Positions 34,500-43,367 of a stretch of 49,597 nucleotides of DNA are shown here, in pieces. Below the pieces are notes generated by a model. The model was given only the letters and a program-made list of their open reading frames with translations, made no database searches and was not told the DNA's origin. Made by a program: the position numbers and the translations under genes. The stretch comes from Flavobacterium fryxellicola (lineage in GTDB: Bacteria; Bacteroidota; Bacteroidia; Flavobacteriales; Flavobacteriaceae), in contig NZ_FRDK01000015.1 in assembly GCF_900143245.1 (NCBI RefSeq), forward strand, positions 1 to 49,597, given 5' to 3'. Position 1 is the first letter of the stretch; the number at the start of each line of letters is the position of its first letter.

Positions 34500-35094
34500 T
34501 ACTATAATTTTTGATTTTGGTGATATTTTTATCAATCTAGACAAGCACGCCTCCGTTACTGCTTTTAAAAACTTAGGATTAGCGGAATGGAATGATGAGC
34601 TAGAACAGTTGAACCTGCAGTTTGAAACTGGAAAAATATCTCGTGAAGATTTTCTGTTTGGCATTCAAAAACACATTCCAACGGCTAGTATTACGCAAAT
34701 AACAGCGGCTTGGAACGCCATCCTTCTTGACTTTCCTTTGTATCGATTGGAATTTTTACAAATGCTTTCCCAAAAATACCGCTTGTTTCTATTGTCAAAC
34801 ACGGACGCCATCCATATTGAAAATTTTGAGCAAACAAATGGAGTTTCCTTCTACAGCGATTTTTATCAATGTTTTGAAAAAGTATATTTTTCTTTTGAAC
34901 TTGGTACTAGAAAACCCAATCCTGAAACTTTTAATCATTTGATAAACAATCACGAATTAGCTCCCAAAAGAACCCTATTTGTAGATGACAAAAAAGAAAA
35001 TACAGATGCTGCGCTGGCTTTAGGATTTGAAGTGTGGAATTTACAAGTTGGAAAAGAAGATGTCATCCATTTGTTGGACAAAAAAATAATTTAA
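34492..35094 (+). CDS. HAD family hydrolase (YihX-like)
   Basis: This 200-residue HAD-IA phosphatase has motif I IIFDFGDIFINLD (nucleophile Asp8; the second Asp is at position 11 rather than 10), motif II LLSNTDAIH, motif III Lys in ELGTRKPNPETF and motif IV LFVDDKKENTDAA. It starts inside the 3' end of ribD (8-base overlap), so expression is coupled. A HAD phosphatase is needed in riboflavin synthesis between the RibD and RibH steps, which makes a role there attractive but unproven. Confidence 0.9.
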   Translation: MINTIIFDFGDIFINLDKHASVTAFKNLGLAEWNDELEQLNLQFETGKISREDFLFGIQKHIPTASITQITAAWNAILLDFPLYRLEFLQMLSQKYRLFLLSNTDAIHIENFEQTNGVSFYSDFYQCFEKVYFSFELGTRKPNPETFNHLINNHELAPKRTLFVDDKKENTDAALALGFEVWNLQVGKEDVIHLLDKKII

Positions 35095-35149
35095 AAAAAG
35101 GCTTCAAAAGCAAACCGAGTTTTAAAATTCATTCCCTTTTTAATTTCTA

Positions 35150-35773
35150 TTGAAAGATACGTACAACACCATCGAATTTCCTGTAGAAGGAATTCTCCAC
35201 AAAGACAAAAACAGTAAGTTTTTTGGTTACGCATTCCCCATACAAGCGGAAGATCAGCTAAAACCTATTCTAGACAATTTACGAAAACAACATCCGCATG
35301 CTGGTCATTTTTGTTATGCCTATCAAATAGGCACTGATGCGATTACCTATAGGACAAACGATGATGGAGAACCTAGTAACAGTGCTGGTATGCCCATTTA
35401 TGGCCAGATTCAATCCTTTGCCATTACAAATGTATTGCTTGTAGTCGTTCGCGTTTTTGGAGGAGTAAAATTAGGCGTTGGAGGATTGATTACAGCGTAC
35501 AAAACAACTGCCCAATTAGCACTTACAGCCTGCGAGATTGTCGAAAAAACCATTGATGTTCATTTTATAATCTCATTTGATTACAAAAACATGAATAAAG
35601 TGATGCGGGTAATCAAGGAAAAGAAACTAGAAATTGTTTCACAAGAAATGGAAATAAATGAAATCTCAATGCTTCCAATGGGGATAATTGAGGTAAAAAC
35701 ACGAAAAAAAAATGCCGAAATAGTCTTCGACATTTTTCAAACGTTTTTTGAAATAGACATCAAACGAGTCTAA
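35150..35773 (+). CDS. YigZ/IMPACT family protein
   Basis: This 207-residue protein begins with a TTG start at 35150 (in-frame TAA lies just upstream and no internal Met is well placed). The IMPACT signature DDGEPSNSAGMPIYG lies near 64-78, followed by VVVRVFGGVKLGVGGLITAY. The C-terminal domain is ferredoxin-like (DUF1949). Yeast relatives control translation under stress; the bacterial role is unclear. It follows the HAD gene by 55 bases and may be in the ribD transcript. Confidence 0.9.
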   Translation: MKDTYNTIEFPVEGILHKDKNSKFFGYAFPIQAEDQLKPILDNLRKQHPHAGHFCYAYQIGTDAITYRTNDDGEPSNSAGMPIYGQIQSFAITNVLLVVVRVFGGVKLGVGGLITAYKTTAQLALTACEIVEKTIDVHFIISFDYKNMNKVMRVIKEKKLEIVSQEMEINEISMLPMGIIEVKTRKKNAEIVFDIFQTFFEIDIKRV

Positions 35774-35803
35774 TTCTGATTTAAAACAGTACTGTTTTTT
35801 AAT

Positions 35804-36208
35804 TTATTCCATAGTTTTTAACAATTCCAAAATATAATCTGGAGGAGCAGTTGGACGACCCGTTTTTAGGGACACAAAAACCAAAATAAACTGGGCAGTT
35901 GTTAATAACTCATTGGCTTCATTATGGATTGCACAATCGAATTCTATCTTTACGGAAGTCTGACTTTTGAAAACCGTGTGAACCGTAAGCAGCTCATCAT
36001 AACGCGCTGATTTTTTATAATTTATATTCATGGAAACAATAGGAAGGGCAATACCACTTTCTTCCATTATTTTATAGGATATCCCTTTGTTTCTAAGCCA
36101 TTCCACTCTTCCTATTTCAAAATAAGGTATGTAATTACCGTGATATACAACGCCCATTTGGTCTGTTTCCGAGTAGCGTACTCTAACTTCTATTTGATGA
36201 TCTATCAT
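35804..36208 (-). CDS. Acyl-CoA thioesterase (4HBT, YbgC/FadM-like)
   Basis: This 134-residue hot-dog thioesterase has the active-site motif RYSETDQMGVVYHGNYIPYFE with catalytic Asp at residue 16 and EVEWLR-type helix GRVEWLRNKG. It hydrolyses acyl-CoA thioesters; chain preference is unknown. It is divergent from dnaA across a gap of 184 bases. Confidence 0.92.
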   Translation of the reverse strand: MIDHQIEVRVRYSETDQMGVVYHGNYIPYFEIGRVEWLRNKGISYKIMEESGIALPIVSMNINYKKSARYDELLTVHTVFKSQTSVKIEFDCAIHNEANELLTTAQFILVFVSLKTGRPTAPPDYILELLKTME

Positions 36209-36392
36209 TAATTTTATATTAAATATTTAAATTTTAAATAGTGCCTTACAACAATAATTCGTGAAATTATTACCCTATATATTTTTTTTTACAGAAATTT
36301 GTTCACATATTTGTTACCCCGATAAATAAGTACAAAACTCCTTTTTTTTAGTAAGATAACAATTACCAATTAAAAACAATTTAATAGAATAT

Positions 36393-37820
36393 ATGAACAA
36401 AACTGCTCAATCAGTATGGGAAAACTGTTTGTCTTTTATAAAAGACAACATCCAAGACCAAGCCTACAAAACTTGGTTCGAACCAATCAAATCAGTTGAA
36501 CTTACCGATAACGCATTATATATTCAAGTTCCAAGTAAATTTTTCTATGAATGGTTGGAAGAGCACTATGTAAAATTACTAAAAGTAGCCCTTACAAAAG
36601 AACTTGGAAAAAACGCTAAGTTACTTTATAAAATTAGAATGGAAAACACTTATGGCAACAAACAACCTTTTACGGAACAGTTGCCAAGTGCGAATAGAGT
36701 TCCTATGAAACCGCAAGAAGTGGATGCTCCATTTAAAAACTTAAACCCAGAGTTAAAAAATCCTTTTGTCATTCCAGGTATAAGAAATTTAAAAATTGAA
36801 TCTCAATTAAATGCTAATTACAGTTTTGATAATTTTTTAGAGGGAGATTCTAATAGATTGGCCCGATCCGCAGGTATGGCTGTAGCCAATAAACCGGGTG
36901 GAACTTCATTCAATCCTTTATTGATTTTTGGGGGAGTTGGTCTAGGAAAGACCCATTTAGCGCACGCTATTGGTGTGGAAATAAAAGATAAATATCCTGA
37001 AAAAACCGTTTTGTATATCTCAGCAGAGATTTTTACACAGCAATATATTGACTCCGTTAAGAAAAATAATAGAAATGATTTCATCCATTTCTATCAGTTA
37101 ATTGATGTCTTGATTATAGATGACGTACAATTTCTTTCTGGCAAATCAGGAACTCAAGATGTGTTTTTTCATATCTTCAATTATTTGCATCAAAATGGAA
37201 AACAAGTCATTTTGACCTCAGATAAAGCACCTGTTGACATGCAAGATATCGAACAACGTTTGTTATCTCGTTTCAAATGGGGATTGTCTGCTGAAATTCA
37301 CCAACCAGACTATGAAACTCGAATTTCTATTTTAAAGAATATTTTATATCGAGATGGTGTAGAAATTCCCGATGAAATTGTGGAATATGTTGCACGCAAT
37401 ATAAAATCGAACGTCAGAGAATTGGAAGGAGCAATCATTTCACTGATTGCACAATCCTCCTTTAACAAAAAGGAAGTTACTTTGGAACTGGCTAAAAGTG
37501 TCGTTGAAAAATTCGTTAAAAATGTAAAACGAGAAATTTCTATCGATTACATTCAAAAAATTGTTTCTGATTATTTCCAATTGGATTTAGAAACCCTACA
37601 ATCAAAAACAAGGAAAAGACATGTGGTACAAGCCAGACAATTGGCTATGTTTTTCGCAAAGAAATTCACAAAAGCGTCTTTGGCAAATATCGGGTCTCAA
37701 ATTGGAGATCGTGATCACGCTACCGTGCTACATGCGTGCAAAACGGTTGACAATTTAGTGGCAACCGATAAACAATTCAAGAAGTTTGTAGAAGATATCA
37801 ACAAAAAATTAACGTTGTAA
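36393..37820 (+). CDS. dnaA: Chromosomal replication initiator protein DnaA
   Basis: This 475-residue initiator has domain I with WENCLSFIKDNIQDQAYKTWFEPI, a short variable domain II and an AAA+ domain III (Walker A GGVGLGKTH near 180, Walker B LIIDDVQFL near 240). Domain IV carries the signature GDRDHATVLHACKTVD near 437 for binding DnaA boxes. No cluster of TTATNCACA boxes is visible in either flank; only a one-mismatch TTGTTCACA occurs at about 36298, so oriC is not supported here. The phosphatase gene follows after seven bases, suggesting co-transcription. Confidence 0.97.
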   Translation: MNKTAQSVWENCLSFIKDNIQDQAYKTWFEPIKSVELTDNALYIQVPSKFFYEWLEEHYVKLLKVALTKELGKNAKLLYKIRMENTYGNKQPFTEQLPSANRVPMKPQEVDAPFKNLNPELKNPFVIPGIRNLKIESQLNANYSFDNFLEGDSNRLARSAGMAVANKPGGTSFNPLLIFGGVGLGKTHLAHAIGVEIKDKYPEKTVLYISAEIFTQQYIDSVKKNNRNDFIHFYQLIDVLIIDDVQFLSGKSGTQDVFFHIFNYLHQNGKQVILTSDKAPVDMQDIEQRLLSRFKWGLSAEIHQPDYETRISILKNILYRDGVEIPDEIVEYVARNIKSNVRELEGAIISLIAQSSFNKKEVTLELAKSVVEKFVKNVKREISIDYIQKIVSDYFQLDLETLQSKTRKRHVVQARQLAMFFAKKFTKASLANIGSQIGDRDHATVLHACKTVDNLVATDKQFKKFVEDINKKLTL

Positions 37821-37827
37821 ACGCATT

Positions 37828-38295
37828 ATGCCTGTAAAAATTTTAATGGTTTGCTTAGGGAACATTTGCCGTTCTCCGTTGGCTGAAGGAATATTGGCTT
37901 CAAAACTTCCAAAACATAAATTTACTGTTGATTCAGCAGGAACAGGTACTTGGCATATCGGTCATCCACCTGACGAACGCTCTGTTGCTGTTGCTAAAAA
38001 AAATAAAATTAGCATTTCACATCAAAAAGGACGACACTTCAGCTCTACTGATTTTGATGCCTATGATTATATTTATGTGATGGATAATGCTAATTACAGC
38101 GATGTAATTACTTTAGCCAAAACAGACCTTCACAAAGAAAAAGTCCAGCTGATTTTAAATGAATTATTTCCAAAAGAAAACGTTGATGTTCCGGATCCTT
38201 ATTTTGGTTTACCCAATGGATTCGAAATTGTTTACAACATGCTGGATGAAGTTTGCGATGTAATTGCCAGAAAACTATTAGCCAAACACCAATAA
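37828..38295 (+). CDS. Low-molecular-weight protein-tyrosine-phosphatase
   Basis: This 155-residue phosphatase has the P-loop CLGNICRS (Cys9, Arg15) and the general acid in DVPDPYFG near residue 127. It removes phosphate from tyrosine residues of cytoplasmic proteins; regulation of capsule or cell-cycle kinases is the usual suggestion. It lies seven bases after dnaA in the same direction, which is a common flavobacterial arrangement. Confidence 0.93.
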   Translation: MPVKILMVCLGNICRSPLAEGILASKLPKHKFTVDSAGTGTWHIGHPPDERSVAVAKKNKISISHQKGRHFSSTDFDAYDYIYVMDNANYSDVITLAKTDLHKEKVQLILNELFPKENVDVPDPYFGLPNGFEIVYNMLDEVCDVIARKLLAKHQ

Positions 38296-38401
38296 TTTTT
38301 CTGTACGAAAATTGTGGTTAGCACTTAGAAGCTTATAATTCGTGCCAATCGCCGACAATAATAATCCTATAAACATCTTCATAGGAAAATAAATAACACT
38401 C

Positions 38402-39124
38402 ATGAAATCAAACACTGTTTTAGGAAAACTTTATTTAATCCCCACCACCATGGGCGATTGTGATCCTATGGATGTTTTACCACAAACCATAAAAAGAAGT
38501 ATTGATCTTATCGATTATTATATTGTTGAAAACGACAAAACAGCCCGGAAGTCTATTAAGGAAGTAAGTCCAGAGAAAAAGCAAGCTGAGCTAAAGCTTT
38601 TTGTACTGAATAAACATACCGAAATCAAAGAACATTTAGACTTTATAGTACCGCTTCTGGAAGGTCAAAACATGGGTTTAATGAGTGAAGCAGGTTGTCC
38701 AGGAGTTGCTGATCCAGGTGCGGTAATTGTAAAACTAGCGCATGAAAAAGGCATACAGGTTATTCCTTTGGTAGGACCTTCCTCTATTCTTTTGGCCATG
38801 ATGGCATCAGGAATGAATGGCCAAAGTTTTACATTCCACGGCTATTTACCTATTGAAAAAGATGAAAAAAAAGCCAGTTTTAAAACCTTAGAAAGAGTGT
38901 CTTTTGAAAAAAATCAGTCTCAGATTTTTATTGAAACGCCCTATCGTAATAACAAATTATTAGAGGATTTAATTCAGACACTGCATCCCGAAACGCATTT
39001 ATGCATTGCAACAGATATCACTTTACCCACAGAATATATTAGAACAAAGAAAATTGCAGCGTGGAAAAAAGAAACTATCGATTTGCATAAAAGGCCCACA
39101 ATTTTTATCATTCATAAAATGTAA
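38402..39124 (+). CDS. Tetrapyrrole-methylase-fold SAM methyltransferase (RsmI-like)
   Basis: This 240-residue methyltransferase of the RsmI/YraL type has GKLYLIPTTMGDCDPM at its start and MSEAGCPGVADPG near residue 95, followed by VIPLVGPSSILLAMMASG. RsmI 2'-O-methylates C1402 of 16S rRNA. This protein is shorter than RsmI and belongs to a Bacteroidota side branch, so the exact target is uncertain. The start ATG is at 38402, 106 bases after the phosphatase gene. Confidence 0.88.
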   Translation: MKSNTVLGKLYLIPTTMGDCDPMDVLPQTIKRSIDLIDYYIVENDKTARKSIKEVSPEKKQAELKLFVLNKHTEIKEHLDFIVPLLEGQNMGLMSEAGCPGVADPGAVIVKLAHEKGIQVIPLVGPSSILLAMMASGMNGQSFTFHGYLPIEKDEKKASFKTLERVSFEKNQSQIFIETPYRNNKLLEDLIQTLHPETHLCIATDITLPTEYIRTKKIAAWKKETIDLHKRPTIFIIHKM

Positions 39125-39261
39125 ACTATAAAACAGCAATTATACTGTTGTTTCGTATTAAGATTGTGTGCAATTGAAAAAAGTAATTAGTCGTATAGCT
39201 GCAATCCTATTGCTAACAACGAATACCGCTTTTCAATAAAGTATCTAAAAACGATACTAGC

Positions 39262-39320
39262 AGTCCTTAATTCTAATTATAAAATACCTATTTTTATAAT
39301 TAAAATTAAGGGCTTTTTTT
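39262..39320 (+). terminator. Terminator-like hairpin abutting the next start codon
   Basis: The left arm (39262-39284) and right arm (39292-39313) form about 23 bp with one wobble and one mismatch, closed by a seven-base loop and followed by a seven-T run that ends directly at the ATG of the aminotransferase (39321). A smaller AGTATC/GATACT hairpin precedes it at 39240-39258. As a terminator it would end the methyltransferase transcript. Its contact with the start codon also suggests control of the downstream gene. Confidence 0.7.
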
Positions 39321-40448
39321 ATGAGTAAACTTCCAAATGTCAGCACGAGTATTTTTACGGTTATGTCTCAAATGGCAACGGAATACAACGCCATCAACCT
39401 ATCACAAGGTTTTCCAAATTTTCCGGTGAATGAACAATTAACGGATATTGTTGCCAGACTTGCTAAAGAAAATATACACCAATATACCCCTATGTCAGGT
39501 TATCCGGAGCTGTTATCAAAAATAGCGGTGCTGCTTCATACGTCCTATGGAAGAATTGTTACTCCCGAAACAGAACTTTTAGTAACTGCGGGAGCCACAC
39601 AAGGAATTTTTACCACTATACTGGCTTTGGTGAAAGCCAATGACGAGGTGATAATTCTGGATCCTAGTTATGACTGTTACGAAGCACCTGTTTTATTATC
39701 GCAGGCCACTCCGGTTCGAGTGGCACTTAACGATGACTACACACCCAATTGGAAAATTATAGCCAGCGCTTGCTCCTCTAAAACAAAAATGATTATCATT
39801 AACAATCCGCACAATCCAACAGGAAAAATCTTAACGGAAGCGGACTTCAAAACTTTGGAACTCCTACTGGAAAAATATCCTGACATCGTTCTCCTTTCGG
39901 ATGAAGTGTATGAATACATTACCTTCGAGGAAAAACATATTTCGGCTCATTCTAGACAAAATCTAATTAATCGTTGCGTCATGGTTTCTTCTTTTGGGAA
40001 ATCATTTCATGTAACGGGATGGAAAATTGGCTATTTAGTAGCACCCGATTGTTTAATGAAAGAAATCAAAAAAGTACATCAGTTTTTAGTTTTTAGCGTC
40101 AATAGCATTTGTCAAGCAGCTATTAGTGCGTATTTGGACTTGGTTTCTACAGCTGAAATTGGAAAATTATATCAAGAAAAACGAGATTATTTTAGACAAT
40201 TATTAAAGAACAGCCGTTTTGAACTGATGCCGTGTGAAGGAACTTATTTTCAAGTTGTCTCCTATTCTGCAATTTCAAATGAAAACGATGTTGCTTTTTG
40301 CAAACGTCTGATTATTGAGCACGGTGTAGCTGCTATTCCCATTTCAACTTTTTATGCCAATGGTAAAGACCTAAAATTAATTCGTTTTTGCTTTGCAAAA
40401 GATAATGCCACGCTGGAAGAAGCTGCTAAAAGATTGTGCGTCATTTAA
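39321..40448 (+). CDS. Methionine aminotransferase-like PLP enzyme
   Basis: This 375-residue class I/II aminotransferase has INLSQGFPNFPV near 28, TAGATQGIFTTI near 92, IINNPHNPTG near 155 and the PLP lysine in SSFGKSFHVTGWKIGY near 230. The overall pattern is that of YbdL-type methionine/kynurenine aminotransferases, which reform methionine from 2-oxo-4-methylthiobutyrate. The N-terminus (SKLPNVSTSIFTVMSQMA) is conserved, so the ATG at 39321 is correct even though a terminator-like hairpin ends right before it. Nothing else places it in an operon. Confidence 0.92.
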   Translation: MSKLPNVSTSIFTVMSQMATEYNAINLSQGFPNFPVNEQLTDIVARLAKENIHQYTPMSGYPELLSKIAVLLHTSYGRIVTPETELLVTAGATQGIFTTILALVKANDEVIILDPSYDCYEAPVLLSQATPVRVALNDDYTPNWKIIASACSSKTKMIIINNPHNPTGKILTEADFKTLELLLEKYPDIVLLSDEVYEYITFEEKHISAHSRQNLINRCVMVSSFGKSFHVTGWKIGYLVAPDCLMKEIKKVHQFLVFSVNSICQAAISAYLDLVSTAEIGKLYQEKRDYFRQLLKNSRFELMPCEGTYFQVVSYSAISNENDVAFCKRLIIEHGVAAIPISTFYANGKDLKLIRFCFAKDNATLEEAAKRLCVI

Positions 40449-40518
40449 AAGTATTTGTTTTTATTATGCATGCATACTATTTTAATTTAATATATTTACA
40501 TTATTAAAACATCAAAAC

Positions 40519-41400
40519 ATGAGGTATACAGATAAAATGTTACGTGACGATGCCCTAAAAGGCAAAGTAATTGTAGTAACAGGTGGTGGAAGCGGCTTAG
40601 GAAAAGCAATGACTAAATATTTCTTGGAATTAGGGGCACAGGTTGCGATCACCTCAAGAGATCTAGAAAAATTAAAAAATACCGCTAAAGAACTTGAAAC
40701 AGAAACTGGTGGAACCTGTCTTCCCATTCCGTGTGACGTTCGTCATTACGAAGAAGTAGAAAACATGTTGCAAGAGGTGCTGAAAACTTTTGGCAAAGTA
40801 GATGTTTTACTGAATAATGCCGCAGGAAATTTCATTTCACCGACGGAACGATTATCTGCTAATGCTTTTGATACTGTAATTGATATTGTTTTAAAAGGCA
40901 CTAAAAACTGTACACTAGCTTTTGGAAAACATTGGATTGAAACTAAACAGGAATCGTCTACCATCTTAAATATCGTAACCACTTACGCATGGACTGGTTC
41001 TGCTTATGTAGTACCTAGCGCTACGGCAAAAGCAGGAGTTTTAGCCATGACAAGAAGTCTTGCTGTGGAATGGGCTAAATACGGAATCCGTTCGAATGCG
41101 ATTGCTCCGGGACCATTTCCAACTAAAGGCGCTTGGGACCGATTGTTACCAGGAGATTTAGCCGAAAAATTTGATATGGCAAAAAAAGTGCCTTTGAAAC
41201 GGGTGGGAGACCATCAAGAATTAGCCAATTTAGCGGCTTACTTGGTTTCAGACTTTTCAGCTTATATTAATGGCGAGGTAGTAGTAATTGATGGCGGAGA
41301 ATGGCTAAAAGGAGCAGGACAGTTCAATATTTTAGAAGCGATTCCAGAAGAACTTTGGGATCAGTTGGAAATGATGATCAAAGCCAAGAAAAACAAATAA
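40519..41400 (+). CDS. SDR oxidoreductase, 2,4-dienoyl-CoA-reductase-like
   Basis: This 293-residue SDR has NADP motif VTGGGSGLGKAM near residue 22, NNAAGNFISP, and the pair SxxxK (VVPSATAKAGV) where most SDRs have YxxxK. That substitution is normal for the DECR branch of 2,4-dienoyl-CoA reductases, which help oxidise unsaturated fatty acids. Further motifs are NAIAPGPFPT and YINGEVVVIDGGEWL. A good terminator follows. It may form part of fatty acid degradation, but no other beta-oxidation genes are nearby. Confidence 0.9.
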   Translation: MRYTDKMLRDDALKGKVIVVTGGGSGLGKAMTKYFLELGAQVAITSRDLEKLKNTAKELETETGGTCLPIPCDVRHYEEVENMLQEVLKTFGKVDVLLNNAAGNFISPTERLSANAFDTVIDIVLKGTKNCTLAFGKHWIETKQESSTILNIVTTYAWTGSAYVVPSATAKAGVLAMTRSLAVEWAKYGIRSNAIAPGPFPTKGAWDRLLPGDLAEKFDMAKKVPLKRVGDHQELANLAAYLVSDFSAYINGEVVVIDGGEWLKGAGQFNILEAIPEELWDQLEMMIKAKKNK

Positions 41401-41416
41401 TAGTTTTTTATAAAAT

Positions 41417-41448
41417 AAAAAAAGAGAGTCACATGGCTCTCTTTTTTT
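41417..41448 (+). terminator. Intrinsic terminator after the DECR-like SDR
   Basis: AAAAAAAGAGAG pairs with CTCTCTTTTTTT around an eight-base loop, 17 bases after the stop. Confidence 0.87.
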
Positions 41449-41566
41449 AGTTGGCTTACTGAATATTTTAGTAAACATCCTATTTTATAAATTAAAACAT
41501 TTAGAAAAATTAAGAACTGCTGTTTCAAAAAACTTAATTTATTAATGGTGAAAAAATAATTTTTTA

Positions 41567-41875
41567 TTATTTATTATTTTCCAAGGTAAGTACGACTTCA
41601 CTTTTTAGCAAACCACTTCCACCGCCATAGTGCTGAACAATACTTATTTTTGGATTTTTATTTTTGAAAAAAGCACGCAATTCAATTTCACTTTCTTCCC
41701 GAATTCCAGAACCCAACAATACAAGTGAAAATTCTTTTCTGACGAAAATTGCTTTCGCTTCCTGATCATTCATTACGCCTACTCCACTCCAATTCTCATT
41801 CGCATTAATCAATCGGATTACAGTGTTTAAAATTTCAAGATGCCTTCCTATGTATAAAATATTTATCCTTTCCAT
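41567..41875 (-). CDS. Conserved small protein, receiver-like fold
   Basis: This protein of about 102 residues begins at the ATG at 41875 (MERINILYIGRHLEIL). Alternating strands and helices (INILYIG, FSLVLLGSGI, KISIVQHYGGGSG) suggest a Rossmann or response-receiver-like fold, but the receiver phosphoacceptor Asp is not evident. It is recognisable as an unnamed flavobacterial protein; function unknown. A short glycine-rich HYGGGSG loop near the end may bind a ligand. A decayed yceI gene lies upstream on the same strand. Confidence 0.7.
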   Translation of the reverse strand: MERINILYIGRHLEILNTVIRLINANENWSGVGVMNDQEAKAIFVRKEFSLVLLGSGIREESEIELRAFFKNKNPKISIVQHYGGGSGLLKSEVVLTLENNK

Positions 41876-41950
41876 GGTTCTTTTTTTATAACAACAAATC
41901 CCCAAAGATTATTAATTCTTTGAGGCCTTATTCCACTTTCTCGTAGCAAA

Positions 41951-42474
41951 TTATTGTTTGATGAATTGCAAATCAATACTTAATCGCACTTTTAGACCCA
42001 ATAACACGCTCCCAGTTTGAAGAGTTGAATTTTAATTCAATCCCCAATCTTTTCTATTAATGTGTCCTTCCAGAGAAAAAGCTAATTATGTATTTCCACA
42101 CGGATCTTTCCGTAATCCACTACATCCTGCTGGCATTGACACTGATTTCGTAACGCCGTGCATTGTTAAATTTTCAATTAATTCATAACCTCCTTCCTTT
42201 GTTTTGGTAAATGATGCTGCTTAGAATTTGATTTCTGGAAACTGTACAGCATCAAAAAGTCTGGACTTACTACATGGGTATCTCTATGCGCACATCCTGT
42301 AGCTATTAAGTCGGTTGCTCCGGTAAATTAAATCCTAGCATTTTCAAAACCAATGTCATCTGACTGAAGTAAAGCCTCAAATTTTGAAAATTCCCTTGAA
42401 ATAGTCGTAAACGTTATGTGTTTTACCTTAAAACCAATTTGTGAATGTAGTCGGTCTAGTACCCATTTTGTTAT
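41951..42474 (-). pseudogene. YceI family protein, multiply disrupted
   Basis: On the minus strand one frame reads TKWVLDRLHSQIGFKVKH, FTTISREFSKFEALLQSDD and RDTHVVSPDF. After a shift a second frame reads YELIENLTMHGVTKSVSM, LEGHINRKDWGLN and LQTGSVLLG to LSIDLQFIKQ. These are the hallmark segments of YceI (lipid-binding, polyisoprenoid-type lipocalin-like fold). There are at least three in-frame stops, one frameshift, and ATA where the ATG start should be (42474-42472). It follows the pirin gene in the same direction by 52 bases, so the ancestral operon was Crp-pirin-YceI. Confidence 0.82.
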
Positions 42475-42526
42475 TGACAGAGTAGCGTAGTTTTGTATTA
42501 ATTAGTTCTATTTTATATTTATTTCG

Positions 42527-43279
42527 CTACAACTGCATTGGCACTTCCATTAAAAGGATTTGTGCCTCCTCTGAAGTGGCCTGAATTGAAATTTTTTCTG
42601 TGTCCCAAATTCCTATTCCATCCCGCTCGTTTACATTGATATTATCAATGCTAAAATCCCCTTTCAAAACAAAAGCATAGATTCCATTTCCTGGTTTTTT
42701 TATTCGATACGAGGTAGAGAAACCGTTATCAAATTTTCCAATATGAAACCAAGCATCCTGATGAATCCACACGCCTTCATCTTCTGGATTTGGTGATAAA
42801 ATTTGTTGTAATTTGTTATAGCGATCTTCAAGATTCAAGGTGATTTGGTCGTAGCGAGGGGTTACATTTTTTTGATTTGGATAAATCCAAATCTGTAGAA
42901 ACTTCACCGCTTGATCTTTATTTTTATTTTTCTCACTATGAAAAATCCCTGTACCTGCACTCATAATTTGAATATCACCTTCCTTAATTACGGTTGTATT
43001 TCCCATACTGTCCTGATGTTCTAGATCTCCTTCTAGTGGAATAGAAATGATTTCCATGTTATCATGCGGATGTTTTCCAAAACCCATCCCCTGACTTACG
43101 CTATCATCATTTAAAACGCGCAATACTCCAAAATTCACCCGTTCCCGATTTTGGTAATTCGCAAAACTAAAGGTGTGGTAAGACTCTAACCATCCGTGAT
43201 TAGCATGGCCGCGAGTATTGGCTTTATGCAAAATGTGCGGAATAATTGCTTGGCTTTTTTCGGTTTTTGTATTTTCCAT
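42527..43279 (-). CDS. Pirin family protein
   Basis: This cupin protein of about 250 residues has the pirin pattern HANHGWLESYHTFSFANY, then HPHDNMEIISIPLEGDLEHQDS, which supplies the metal-binding His/His/His/Glu set, and AGTGIFHSEKN. Bacterial pirins act as metal-dependent quercetinase-like enzymes or regulators. The start at 43279 (MENTKTEK) is preferred over 43318. It lies 88 bases after the Crp-like gene on the same strand and upstream of the dead yceI, a common stress-response neighbourhood. Confidence 0.93.
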   Translation of the reverse strand: MENTKTEKSQAIIPHILHKANTRGHANHGWLESYHTFSFANYQNRERVNFGVLRVLNDDSVSQGMGFGKHPHDNMEIISIPLEGDLEHQDSMGNTTVIKEGDIQIMSAGTGIFHSEKNKNKDQAVKFLQIWIYPNQKNVTPRYDQITLNLEDRYNKLQQILSPNPEDEGVWIHQDAWFHIGKFDNGFSTSYRIKKPGNGIYAFVLKGDFSIDNINVNERDGIGIWDTEKISIQATSEEAQILLMEVPMQL

Positions 43280-43367
43280 TGTCTTGCTCTTTAATTGTAA
43301 GCTGCAAAGTTGCATCAAAAAAAAAGCGCTTGCATTGAACTAGGACAAGAAATCAAACGATTGAAAT

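Noticed and set aside
36209..36392. Possible oriC next to dnaA
   Set aside because: Only one near match to a DnaA box (TTGTTCACA) is present and no cluster or AT-rich 13-mer array was seen in either flank of dnaA.
39125..39261. SAM- or methionine-responsive riboswitch before the methionine aminotransferase
   Set aside because: I looked for SAM-I and SAM-II core sequences and found none. The region has only simple hairpins, so attenuation is left as an open question.
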